This document shows, one piece after another, positions 34,119 to 43,103 of a stretch of 64,000 nucleotides of DNA. How positions within the stretch are numbered: the first letter of the stretch is position 1; every line of letters starts with the position of its first letter. The notes under the pieces were generated by a model. The model searched no databases. It was not told where the DNA came from and saw only the letters and a list, made by a program, of their open reading frames with translations. Made by a program: the position numbers and the translations under genes. Source of the stretch: Granulicella sp. 5B5 (GTDB taxonomy: Bacteria; Acidobacteriota; Terriglobia; Terriglobales; Acidobacteriaceae); the NCBI RefSeq assembly GCF_014083945.1, contig NZ_CP046444.1, forward strand, positions 3,348,001 through 3,412,000, read 5' to 3'.

Positions 34119-35798
34119 TTAATAGGGAATATCTGCTGTGCGTATCAGGACGGTTCCGTCTGTTTCGATGCGACCGGAAAGATATTTTTGCCGTGCGAGA
34201 TTCTCAATGGCCTCACGGTTTTCTCGAAAAACTCGGATCTGATTTTTGCCGTCGCCGTGAAAATGATCATGTAGCGCTTCTTCGCTGATGACGCACCGTA
34301 TGCGATCTGTTCGATCCTGCCCCCAGAACACGACTGCATCCCGATTGAAGTCGTATCGTTCTTCGGGGGCCGTGAAGACCAATTCCTTGTGTTCCCACGC
34401 GGTCTGCCACACCGCGAACTCACTGGGGCGAACCTGAAGGCGAGCAAAATTTCCCTCATGCAGATTGAGGAGATCAGACTCGGCCGTTTCCCTGAATCTG
34501 CCTCGCTCATCCGCGGAAATATTGTCCTGCACCCACTGCGCGATATAGGAAGCTGCCTCTTTCCTGTCCATATGTCGCCGCACCACATCGCCCACCAGTT
34601 GACGCAGTGCCTCCCGATACCTCTGCCTGAATGGATCGGGATCGCCCAAGGATTGCCGCACCGCTGCGTAGCGCTCGGCTGAGCGCTCGTAGGTCCAGAT
34701 GAAGACATCTTTGAGCAGGTCTACTTTGTTCAACTCATAGACTCCCAGAATGGCTTCCGTGTAGGTCGAGCGCGGAACGTCAGTGAACGACAATGGCGAT
34801 AGATTCTCCTTGATGAAGGGAATATTCGCAGCCAGGCGGGATACGCGTTTATTCACGTCGTCGAAGGGTTGAAGGTACGGCAGTTGCACCATGGCGAAGA
34901 AGGATTGTTCGAACGGATCACGAATCGCTTGCGCAGTTGCTAGCACCTGATTGAAGCACTCCTCGATCAACTGCGGGACTTCGAGAGGATGAAAGACGGA
35001 CTTTTCAATGCCGACCGCAATGCGACGTAGACGTCCAGAAGCTGCCTCGTCCGGCAAGAGATTCTGCGCCAAAATTCCATGGAGGTTCAGAATCGTATAG
35101 CGGTTAAAACCTATCTCATCGGCCGCACTCACAAGAAATGCGATGGCATCCTTGTGATTGAGAATCATCTGGGCTTCTAGTCTGTTCTGCCCCTGCGTCT
35201 CTTCGCCGAATTCAATCAGACGCCGAGTATCGAGCAAGGAATAGGTATTGCCTTCGAGTCGGCTGGAATTCCACGACAGGTCGATGAGCAGGCGGTTAAG
35301 AATCTGTTTGGCATACGTCCCAGCGGCTTCGACCTCGGTCGTCGTTTTGCCTACTTCCGCCAGATGTTCCCGTTCTTTGGGCGTGAGATAAAAACTTGTG
35401 TTGGGTCTGTAGCCGTCGAGAAACTGACGGTTGTACCCAACCGCCTTTCTGGCAGAGGAGGGTTGTCGTAGATACTCACGGTTTTTTTCACTTCCGGCGG
35501 AAAGAGGCACGACCGCCTCATCCGACTTTGCCTGTTCCGGCTGCACTTGCCGGCCGGGGGCGGCTTCTGGTTCCTCTAGTACCTTCGGAAGCCGGTATCG
35601 CGCAGCCCTCCCTTTGCCGTCCTGAGTTAGCTTTCCTTCCTCCACGAGGCGTTTCAGCCAACGCTGTAGAGTTCGCTGAGGAATCTCCTTCAGAGCGTCG
35701 GCAATTTGACCACTCTGTGCGCCATCTGCGCTTTGCCGTATGAAGTCCACGACAGCCGCGAGGTTCTCTGCGATCTCATCACCACGGCGGTTCGCCAT
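34119..35798 (-). CDS. Fic-fold protein with HTH and degenerate active site
   Basis: 559 residues from ATG 35798 (after GAGAGG). The N-terminal winged HTH (about 8-70) has the segment IPQRTLQRWLKRLVEEGKLT. The Fic domain (about 150-400) has an intact inhibitory motif Ser178-x-x-x-Glu182-Gly183, but the catalytic loop reads QPFDDVNKRVSR (310-321): the HPF His is Gln and GNGR is VNKR, so classical AMPylation is doubtful. A C-terminal DUF1488-like domain (about 490-530; VVFWGQDRTDRIRCVIS) follows. Four TCGCGCCAATTA-type repeats lie at the promoter. It may act as a regulator or use another reaction. Confidence 0.83.
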   Translation of the reverse strand: MANRRGDEIAENLAAVVDFIRQSADGAQSGQIADALKEIPQRTLQRWLKRLVEEGKLTQDGKGRAARYRLPKVLEEPEAAPGRQVQPEQAKSDEAVVPLSAGSEKNREYLRQPSSARKAVGYNRQFLDGYRPNTSFYLTPKEREHLAEVGKTTTEVEAAGTYAKQILNRLLIDLSWNSSRLEGNTYSLLDTRRLIEFGEETQGQNRLEAQMILNHKDAIAFLVSAADEIGFNRYTILNLHGILAQNLLPDEAASGRLRRIAVGIEKSVFHPLEVPQLIEECFNQVLATAQAIRDPFEQSFFAMVQLPYLQPFDDVNKRVSRLAANIPFIKENLSPLSFTDVPRSTYTEAILGVYELNKVDLLKDVFIWTYERSAERYAAVRQSLGDPDPFRQRYREALRQLVGDVVRRHMDRKEAASYIAQWVQDNISADERGRFRETAESDLLNLHEGNFARLQVRPSEFAVWQTAWEHKELVFTAPEERYDFNRDAVVFWGQDRTDRIRCVISEEALHDHFHGDGKNQIRVFRENREAIENLARQKYLSGRIETDGTVLIRTADIPY

Positions 35799-35812
35799 AT
35801 TCGCCTCTCGCC

Positions 35813-35885
35813 TAATTGGCGCGAATTCAACTATCGCGCCAATTAAAGCACAAATCGCGCCATTAGTAAAGAATCGTGCCAATTA
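35813..35885. promoter_or_regulatory. TCGCGCCAATTA operator array
   Basis: TAATTGGCGCGA (35813), TCGCGCCAATTA (35834), TCGCGCCATTAG (35855) and TCGTGCCAATTA (35874). One inverted and three direct units about 20 bases apart place them on the same DNA face, upstream of the HTH-Fic gene; probably its own operator. Confidence 0.6.
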
Positions 35886-35974
35886 AAGTGGTTAGAGTGG
35901 CGTGATTTTGGTCGATTTCCAGGTAGCCAATAAGAGTGGTATCGATTTGTGCAGTCTCGAGATTTATGGGTCGT

Positions 35975-36019
35975 ATATGTTTTATGATATGTTTCTTGTG
36001 GACATATCGTATGGCATAT
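35975..36019. promoter_or_regulatory. hipB operator-like inverted repeat
   Basis: ATATGTTTTATGATATGT (35975-35992) and its imperfect inverse ACATATCGTATGGCATAT (36002-36019), the second covering the hipB start codon. This is the usual place for autorepression by a HipB-HipA complex. Confidence 0.5.
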
Positions 36020-36328
36020 ATTCAGGATCAAATCCGGCGGGCTCGTGAGGCTAGGAACTTTACCCAGGGTGACCTGGGGAAGCGTATCGGCCAACCGCAA
36101 AGCTCCGTTTCCAGAATCGAACGCGGCGGCGACCTCCGCGTGTCCACTTTACAGGAGATGGCGCGCGTTTTAGACCTCGAACCTATGCTCATTCCCAAGC
36201 GTCTTGTGCCAGCAGTGCGAGCACTGATCGAACATGCAGCCGATGGAGGCCATTCAAAAGTGCCTGCCAAAAGCAGCCCCTCTCTAGTAGGAGGAGTGCC
36301 GGAAGATGCCGACGAAGAAAGCTACTAG
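36011..36328 (+). CDS. hipB: HipB-like XRE antitoxin
   Basis: 105 residues starting MAYIQDQIRRAREARN. The XRE helix-turn-helix spans 4-62 (NFTQGDLGKRIGQPQSSVSR, IERGGDLRVSTLQEMARVL). The tail (70-105) is Pro/Ser-rich and may contact HipA. It overlaps hipA by 23 bases, giving antitoxin-first coupled translation. An earlier in-frame start at 35936 has no ribosome site and adds a Cys-rich leader, so I prefer 36011. Confidence 0.85.
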   Translation: MAYIQDQIRRAREARNFTQGDLGKRIGQPQSSVSRIERGGDLRVSTLQEMARVLDLEPMLIPKRLVPAVRALIEHAADGGHSKVPAKSSPSLVGGVPEDADEESY

Positions 36329-37553
36329 CGCCAGTCGGCCTTCCGTCCTAGAAGTACGTCTCTCGGGGACCGTTGTTGGCACGATTACGAATCTGCCCAA
36401 CGATCAGAATCTTTTTGTTTTCGATGCGGCCTATATCGCCGATGAGAACCGGCCTGTTCTGAGCTTGAGTTTTTATGACGCATTCCGGGAACTCCGAACC
36501 GACGTTCGGCCAGTGACGCTCCGTCTGCCTCCGTTTTTTTCCAATCTTCTGCCGGAAGGACAGCTGCGGCAATATATTGCCGAGCATGGCGATGTGAACG
36601 CGCAAAGAGAGTTTTTTCTGCTATGGCTTCTCGGCAATGACCTGCCGGGGGCAGTCACCGTTCAAGACATCGAAGGCCGCGCACTTCCGCCGGCTCAGGG
36701 CACTCCCACCGAAGCTCGCACGAAGGTCGGCAAGGATGTCCTGCGATTTTCACTCGCCGGTGTCCAGTTGAAGCTCTCGGCGGTCGGCAATCCGAACCGG
36801 CAACTCTCTATCCCTGCTTCTAGGCAGGGCAAACACTGGATCGTAAAACTGCCGTCTGCGACATATCCAAACCTGCCCGAAAACGAATACTCCATGATGC
36901 AGTTCGCGCGCGAAGTAGGCATACAGGTGCCCGAGGTGGGCCTGCTCCCTATGGACCGGATTGATGGCGTTCCAGAACAATGGCGACAGTTGAAGGGGAA
37001 TGCCTATTACATTAGGCGATTTGATCGCGGCGCGAAGGGAAAGCGCATCCATATCGAGGATTTCAACCAGATATATGAGCAGTTTGCCGAAGCCAAATAT
37101 AAGAACTACAGCTATACCAATATGGCCGCCGATCTATGGCGTCTGACGGATGAGACACAGTTCACCGAGTTCGTCCGAAGGCTCATCTTCAATGCAGTCA
37201 TCGGAAACAATGACATGCACTTGCAGAACTGGTCCCTCATCTACCCCGACGGCCACACGCCACAACTCGCCCCGGCCTACGATTTCGTGTCTACCGTGCG
37301 CTACATCGCAGATGATCGCCTGGCCTTGTCTATCGCCAAAGAGAAGACCATCAGCCGATTGGATTGGGAATTGCTGGAACGGTTTGCACAAAAAGCACAG
37401 GTTCCAAGTAAGCTCGTGCTCGAAACCGCCCGCGAGACCATAGAGAGAATCATGGCACTCTGGCCTACACTTCAGAAAGAGTTCCCGCTGGATCAGAAGA
37501 CCCGCCGTCAGATAACAGCTCACATGAAATCGGTTCCCCTTCTGGCGCGGTGA
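36306..37553 (+). CDS. hipA: HipA-family kinase toxin
   Basis: A 415-residue HipA-like Ser/Thr kinase. A HipA N-terminal subdomain (13-110; LPPFFSNLLPEGQLRQ) is followed by the kinase core: FSLAGVQLK (148-156), Lys181 in IVKLPS, catalytic GNNDMHLQNWSLI with Asp303 and Asn308, and Asp326 in YDFVST. HipA of E. coli phosphorylates glutamyl-tRNA synthetase and causes persistence. Active-site residues look complete, so the toxin is probably functional. Confidence 0.9.
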   Translation: MPTKKATSASRPSVLEVRLSGTVVGTITNLPNDQNLFVFDAAYIADENRPVLSLSFYDAFRELRTDVRPVTLRLPPFFSNLLPEGQLRQYIAEHGDVNAQREFFLLWLLGNDLPGAVTVQDIEGRALPPAQGTPTEARTKVGKDVLRFSLAGVQLKLSAVGNPNRQLSIPASRQGKHWIVKLPSATYPNLPENEYSMMQFAREVGIQVPEVGLLPMDRIDGVPEQWRQLKGNAYYIRRFDRGAKGKRIHIEDFNQIYEQFAEAKYKNYSYTNMAADLWRLTDETQFTEFVRRLIFNAVIGNNDMHLQNWSLIYPDGHTPQLAPAYDFVSTVRYIADDRLALSIAKEKTISRLDWELLERFAQKAQVPSKLVLETARETIERIMALWPTLQKEFPLDQKTRRQITAHMKSVPLLAR

Positions 37554-37947
37554 GCCTTCCGATATTCAACCTGCAATCGTATTGCACCATTTCACCGAAG
37601 ATCCGACGTCAGGGCTATGGTGAGACATCTGGTCCGATATTGCAGACGCCATCTGCAATAAGACGTTCAATCCTCTTCTTTCTGAAGTGGAGTGGTAGGC
37701 TCCCTGCGTCCTAGTGATACGAGCCTAAAAATGTTCGATATCGGCTCTGACACGTGGGCGTGGCCTGAGTACCTCTTTTCGATGATCGGACTGCCCCAAA
37801 GTCAACAGTTGAAGTCTGACGTTGCCGCCGATAAATAAGCCGACTTGTGAAGACTGATCTCCCAGAAATCGCACGCAAGAATCATTTATTCGTTCACTCC
37901 CATAAACTGGGATAGCGGCCGTAGCTGCCCGCCTTGGAGGAACGACG
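37554..37947. other. Gap before TIR gene
   Basis: Holds a 41-base direct repeat (37665-37705) and a lone GTGATACGA (37714). Otherwise no gene; the TIR promoter is presumably in 37800-37930. Confidence 0.4.
37665..37705 (+). repeat. Direct repeat left of the TIR gene
   Basis: GTTCAATCCTCTTC through AGTGGAGTGGTAGGCTCCCT; the same sequence with a few changes is at 38984-39023, and the TIR gene lies between. Confidence 0.65.
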
Positions 37948-38664
37948 ATGCATGACGCTTTCATCTCGTATGCGTTCGAAGACAATGACTTTGCGTCGGA
38001 CATCGCCTATGGTCTCAAAGCGAATGGTTTGTCCGTATGGTTCGCACCGATCTCGCTCGGCGTAGGAGATAAGCTCCTAGATTCTGTAGAGGGAGGCATC
38101 CAGAAGGCACGTACAGGGGTTCTGATCCTCAGCCCAGCCTATCTCGCGAAAGGCTGGACGACCTATGAGATGGATATCCTAGTACGCCAACATATCGAAA
38201 AAAAGAAAAAGATACTGCCCATATGGCGCAACGTCTCAAAGGAAGAAGTAGAAAGTCGACATGCCGGACTTAGCGGCATCTTCGCCTTGACGCAGATGGA
38301 CCCGATGGAACGGGTACTTTCAAAATTGGTCGAGGCGATGTCTGACGGCGCACGCGTACGCGGAGTAATTCCTTCCTATGAGGACCCTGCCCGTCGCTTC
38401 TTGGTAGGGCTTGGAGAAGTGAATTTGCAAAGCACTGAAGGGCCAGCGACGTCCATTTTCAAATTTCTCATTCACACGAAGGATGAAGACTACCCACTCT
38501 GGTTGGCGGGAAGAACTTATTCAAAAGAAGATCTGCTGCTCCAAGTCGCTCAACTCCTCGGTCCCGATCCGGAACGGGCTAAACAACGGATAGGGGAAGA
38601 TGGATACAAAAAACTCTGGAAGATGTGCGTCGAGCACGACCTAGACCCTGGCCACTTTTACTGA
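37948..38664 (+). CDS. TIR-domain protein
   Basis: 238 residues. The N-terminal TIR domain (1-140) starts MHDAFISYAFED, has the BB-loop-like VWFAPISLGVGD and the catalytic Glu74 in GWTTYEMDIL (W-x3-E), indicating NAD+ hydrolase activity. The C-terminal 100 residues have no family I recognise; they end in a helical segment TYSKEDLLLQVAQLLG and may link to a sensor or self-assemble. The start follows GGAGG with normal spacing. It has no operon partner. Its direct-repeat flanks suggest cassette-like acquisition. Most likely an abortive-infection effector. Confidence 0.85.
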   Translation: MHDAFISYAFEDNDFASDIAYGLKANGLSVWFAPISLGVGDKLLDSVEGGIQKARTGVLILSPAYLAKGWTTYEMDILVRQHIEKKKKILPIWRNVSKEEVESRHAGLSGIFALTQMDPMERVLSKLVEAMSDGARVRGVIPSYEDPARRFLVGLGEVNLQSTEGPATSIFKFLIHTKDEDYPLWLAGRTYSKEDLLLQVAQLLGPDPERAKQRIGEDGYKKLWKMCVEHDLDPGHFY

Positions 38665-38983
38665 GGGAAATACCCGCAATCAACAACCGTTGCTCTGACT
38701 TCTCGTTGGGTCACTTCCGGGAAGCGCCGTTCACGGAAGTGACGCATCTGAACTGTGTGCATGATCGCCGAGTCACTCATCGAATCATAAATCCGGCCCT
38801 ATGTGATTGCGTTGATCGGATGGCTTCGACTTTGAGGCTTCCAGCACATCGTTACCCAACGGGAAAAACATCAACGCCTTGTAGTCCGCTTCCCCGTTGA
38901 GTGGGCGAAAAATTAGGCCTGCTAGAAGGTCGCCTTCAAAATGAATGACGTTGAAAGCTCCCCGGCGGATGATCCGCTTAAGG

Positions 38984-39023
38984 CATTCAGTCCTCTTCTC
39001 CAGAGTGGAGTGGTAGGCTCCCT
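38984..39023 (+). repeat. Direct repeat right of the TIR gene
   Basis: Copy of the repeat at 37665-37705, sharing TCCTCTTCT and AGTGGAGTGGTAGGCTCCCT. Confidence 0.65.
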
Positions 39024-39070
39024 CAGCCCCCGACCTTGGGACTCGGTTGCACAATTTTTGATGCAATTAG

Positions 39071-39090
39071 GTGATACGAAGTGATACGAA
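39071..39090 (+). repeat. Integrase arm-type repeat (right)
   Basis: GTGATACGAA repeated twice without gap, same orientation as the left pair at 3036-3058, 143 bases inside the right att site. Confidence 0.6.
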
Positions 39091-39232
39091 AATCTTGCAA
39101 AAATTTGTCCATTGGTGAGAAAATTCGGAACTGAAGGGTATGCCGAAGAATTCTGGCAAACCCTTCAAATTGAGTGCTTTTGCAGCTAAATCTCACAAAG
39201 AAAACGGCATAGCGATCACTGGTGCAGGAGCC

Positions 39233-39256
39233 TTCGAATCCCTCCGCCCCGACCAT
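39233..39256 (+). repeat. Island attR: 24-bp copy of the tRNA-Pro end
   Basis: Exact copy of 2969-2992. The bases before it do not continue the tRNA, so it is a recombination footprint, not a gene. It marks the right end of the 36.3-kb island and probably the left end of the next one. Confidence 0.92.
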
Positions 39257-39300
39257 TCAAATCAATGACTTATAGCTTTGCTCAAGACGCCTGCACTCTG

Positions 39301-39347
39301 ATTGTGTGGGAATTTGTGGTTACCCTTGTGCCCACTCAAGGGTAACG
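39301..39347 (+). repeat. 47-bp imperfect repeat near integrase B, with 10-bp inverted repeat
   Basis: Matches 49858-49904 at 34 of 47 positions by hand alignment. Inside it, GTTACCCTTG (39319) and CAAGGGTAAC (39337) form a perfect 10-base inverted repeat with an 8-base loop. It may be an att or arm site of the second element, or the end signal of the integrase B transcript. Confidence 0.4.
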
Positions 39348-39356
39348 CTGGGTTGA

Positions 39357-40446
39357 TTAGGCGACGTGGCTGATTGTTTCCATAGCTTCGACCGCAGCTC
39401 GCTTTGCCTTCGAACGAATGTGGCTGTACCTCTCCAGCATTTTCCGGCTCAAATGACCGGCAATCGCAAGAATGGTCGAATCCGAGGTCTGGGTCTCGGA
39501 CAGGTTCGTGAGGAAGTGATGCCGGAGATCGTGCAGACGGCATTCAGCACCGGCCCGCCTCTTGGCCGTGTTCCACGCTCTCTTCCACGACCCTAGCGGC
39601 TTGCTGAGATCGAGTTTGAGGGGAGTCATCACACCTTGCTTTGCAGACCCCCCTCCCTTTGAATGCAAGCTTTTCGCTGGGGAAGATGTAGTCCACCGGC
39701 TTCGCCTTTGGCCAGCGAGCCTTCCATGCGGTGAATGCCTCCATCGCAGTCTTATTGAGCGGGATGATTCGCCCCTTGTCTCCCTCCGTTTTCGACTTGC
39801 CTACCTGAAACTCTTCCTGCACAAAATTCACCTGCTTCCAGCGCGCGCGGCGAAGTTCGGCACTGCGGAGACCGGTGTTGCAATAGATCACAATGGCCGG
39901 ATAAAGGCTGGGCTGGTTGCTCCGAAAGCATGCTTCGAGCAGCTGGTATGCTTCCTTCGGTTCAAGAGCCCGACCGATCTCTTCATTCTCGGGAAGCATG
40001 TGCACGTCGTCTTCGATCGTGCTCCAGAGCTTGTTCCGTTTCAGAATCAAGTGGAGCGTCGCGATCTCTATGTTGATCGTGCGGTTTGATGCCCCTTCTC
40101 TTTTCCTTTTGCTCTGGTACTTGCTGATGGCGCTGTGCGTGATTTCACCCAACAGCCTGGTTTTGAAAACGAGATCAAGGTGGTTCAGGCTTGTGTGATG
40201 AATCGTGAGATATGACTTTGACCAGCGCGCCTCATTTGCAGCAATCCACTCTGCGGAGGCGATCGAAAACCTCTTGGGGCGTTCGATGGCGGTGATTCCG
40301 TTGACAGATTCTTCGATACTGCGCCTGCGAGCGCGTTCGGCTTTGATGGCGAGGTTTTTGTTTGCGGTAAATGTGGATTCGCGTACGCGGATGCCGCGCA
40401 CGACAAACTCCATCCACCAGACCCCACCTCTCTTGTAAAGACTCAC
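39357..40446 (-). pseudogene. Tyrosine recombinase (integrase B), frameshifted
   Basis: A GTG at 40446 (after AAAGGAC) starts VSLYKRGGVWWMEFVVRG, the usual beginning of this integrase group. The core-binding domain and the first catalytic Arg (NTGLRSAELRRARW) are in one frame. Near 39660 at a G-run (AGGGGGG on the coding strand) sense moves to a second frame containing HDLRHHFL and GHLSRKMLERYSH, with His, Arg, His and Tyr intact. All catalytic residues exist but in two frames, so it is a recent pseudogene, a sequencing error or, less likely, slippage-controlled. It lies 100 bases from the att repeat at 39233. Confidence 0.82.
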
Positions 40447-41322
40447 ATTGAATGTCCTTTCTTGATCTTCTCTTCGCTGCCAAAAGCGGATACCATTGGC
40501 ATCGTCGGTGGCCGAGGGCGGCAGCGCGAACGGGAATGCATCCGAGGATGGCATAACTGCTCCTGTTCCCGCCCCCTTCTGTTTGAAGGTGCGGATGAAA
40601 CGGCCCGTAAATTTCCCAGGGTCGAATGGTATTCCCAATGGGGACTGCGTTCTCGCTCAAGCTGCAAAATCGTCAATTGGTACGGAAGAAGAGCAGTACG
40701 CGCCGCGCCGGGAGAATGGCTGGCGATCACTTCGTGCCGTCCCCGCCGCGGCGATAAGGCGTATGAGCGGTCGTTCTTCGATGCATTCCGCTTTGTGATG
40801 CTGCTAGCAGCTATCCGCTTCGGGATCATCTCGGAAGTGCAGTGACCGGCAGGTGTGAATACATTTTTGTATAGGCAAATCTGGAACTCAAACCGCGCGT
40901 ATATCTACGTGTAATACTGCACGCATTCATACGCGCAGGTTCGCGCAACGCCACCCTTGTGCAAGTGCTATCTTCTTATGGTCAGTCCAGAATTGAGCCC
41001 ACACTGCACAACGATGTGAAAAACTCTGCTTGCACAGCGTATTGCATCTCATAGCATTCTTGATACTTACGCGTTGTTCAGGCGAGAGCTTCGTTGCGTG
41101 CTCAGTCGTGAGAGTAGTCGAGTCCGGGGGATACGAACTTCGGAGGAGCCAGATGCAGGAAGGCCATGACCCTATTTCGGAAGGTGTACGAAACCCCACG
41201 CTCATTACCCCACGCTCATTCCGTTGTGGATCGGAGTCCTCGAAGCGACTGAAGGGCTTCACCGCTTCGAGCACCTCACTCTTGCTAGAACTGCCTACCT
41301 TCACACCCAAACGCCAATGCGA
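40447..41322. other. Gap between integrase B and RHS fragment
   Basis: About 875 bases without a convincing gene. A 13-base tandem CCCCACGCTCATT pair occurs near 41195-41221. Confidence 0.4.
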
Positions 41323-42995
41323 TCATCGCTGCAGCATCTGATCGGCTGGGTTATACGTCGGACTCTTTGAGACTGTAAAGAACCTATACGTGTCGAGGCT
41401 GGAACCTCCTATGTCGTCATAGAAGATGCCAGTATTTGCCTTGTATCCGTGCCCTGGAGTCACATAATCTGAATCGCCTACTTGCTGTCCTCCAAGGACA
41501 CCTGAGGTCTGGTGTTCATACACATAAAGACCTTCTGATCCAGCGCCAGATAGAGAGTACTGACAAGTATGGTTGCTGCCGCCACAGCTACCTGCAACTG
41601 GGCTCACATTAAGACCTTTGTCGGCTGGCTGACTTCCTCCATACTTCTGCATGTTTCCCTTCGCGTGAGCTTCAGCGGCCGATTTACTTCTCTGCGTGGA
41701 GTTCTGTTGTTGGGCCGTTGCGGACGCCGGAGGAGGGGGTGGCGGAGCTACATTATTTCCGGTACTGGCGGCGGCCTGTTGCGACTCGGCTTCAACATTT
41801 GCAAGGAAAGTCAGCAAGCCATAGCCGCCATGCATCAGCTGACTCGCGAGTATCGGCAGGCAATTGGCATCACCTCCGGCTGAGCCACAGTGCCCGACTG
41901 GCTCCTGAGGCGCGCTAATACTAGCCTGAGCACCATCGTGCCCATCGGCATCCACTCTATTGACGGGTCCGTTTTCGACATAGCTGTACAGGTTCAATGT
42001 CTGCGGATCACCGAACTTGGCATATGGCACTGTGATCGGCTTAGCATCCCAATCCGGCGTCATAAACCGTCCCAGTGCGCTTTCATAATAGCGCGCGCCG
42101 AAGTCATCCAACCCAGTCTCGGGGTCGCGCTCCTTGCCGCTGAACTTATAGTTGTTACCGGTGTCATTTTGCGAGATGATCCGCTCGACCCCATAGGGAA
42201 AGAAGAGCGATTCGTTCAGCACATCGCCTATCGAATCCGTTACCAACGCCGTCGATCCGACATTATCGGTCACATAGTATCTCGGCGGCGTAAATCCAGA
42301 GCCGCATCCAGGGTTGGCGTCCTCTCTTGCAATCCGTTGCCCGTTGAAGAAAATGTATCTACTCAGGCTCGCCCCCTGTTGGTTGGTCTCCGTCAACGCG
42401 GTTGAACCCACTCCCTTCCAATAGAGTTTGCTCCCACCCTTAACCACGCGCTCACCCATGCCATCATAGGTATATGCAGTACCGCTCCCATTAATCAAGC
42501 GCCCTTCCGCATCGTAGGTATACCCAACCCCGTTCTCCTGAATGACGTCCCCAGCCGCATCGTAACTCGCAGACGACAGTTGGTTTCGATTGTTGGTGGT
42601 CGACGCCGACATCGCCTCTCCCTGACACAATATCGAAGTCTTCGCCGTTAGGTTTCCCCATGCATCAACCGAATAGTTGCTTGCCCAGTCATGCGTACCG
42701 CCGGACATCATCGTGCAATCCGTACCTGTTGTTCCAGCCGACATGAGTCGATTCAAAGTATCGTAACCGTAGTTCACGCTACCATTCGGGCGATTTAAGC
42801 TCAAGCCATCCAAGCCATCCTGGACCCCATAGAGGTTCCCGTTATCTCCTGTCCCCGCGTGAAAGTTGTAGGTCCTGCTAAACAGCGTATTTGTGGTGCT
42901 CAATTGCTCGGCGGTCGTGCTTAGTGGTTGTAGCCGTGCATTGTATGTGTCCGTAAGCTGGATGTTCGACCCTAGCTGCCATACCCTGCATCGAT
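41323..42995 (-). pseudogene. RHS-repeat protein, 5'-truncated by an IS end
   Basis: An open frame continues from the stop at 41323 up to the IS3 end at 42996 without a start of its own kind; Met-like codons inside (for example 42903) are not natural starts. It contains YD repeats (YGYDTLNRLMSA, YTYDAEGRLINGSG) and the RHS core GARYYESALGRFMTPDW, after which a 200-residue variable C-terminus (Pro- and Gln-rich, then GSEGLYVYEHQTSG) follows. In intact RHS proteins this tip is a polymorphic toxin. The N-terminal shell and export part are lost. No immunity gene is evident after it. Confidence 0.8.
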
Positions 42996-43059
42996 CTAAA
43001 CTCAGAGGTCGCTGCGCTACACTAACTCCTCACTGGTACAAAACATCGGGCAATCCAAT
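42996..43059 (+). mobile_element. IS3-family right-end remnant
   Basis: Shares CTCAGAGGT, ACTAACTCCT and GGTACAAAACAT with 19314-19376, in the same order and orientation. Only the end is left; it truncates the RHS gene. Confidence 0.65.
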
Positions 43060-43103
43060 TTCAATCGGAGGTTGCAAGACGCAGCCGCTGGACGGCCATT
43101 CGA

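Larger units (their letters stand above)
38665..39232. other. Right island margin; no gene seen
   Basis: Holds the second TIR-flanking repeat, a short relative of the dispersed repeats (38761) and the right arm repeat. The reading frames here match nothing I recognise. Confidence 0.4.

Noticed and set aside
38785-39066. Minus frame near the right island end
   Set aside because: It contains the TIR-flanking direct repeat and resembles no family.
39233-39256. A second tRNA-Pro gene
   Set aside because: Only the last 24 bases are present; D-arm and anticodon arm are missing, so it is an att site.
40462-40845. Plus and minus frames upstream of integrase B
   Set aside because: Arg- and Ser-rich shadow composition, no motif; the integrase start is better placed at GTG 40446.
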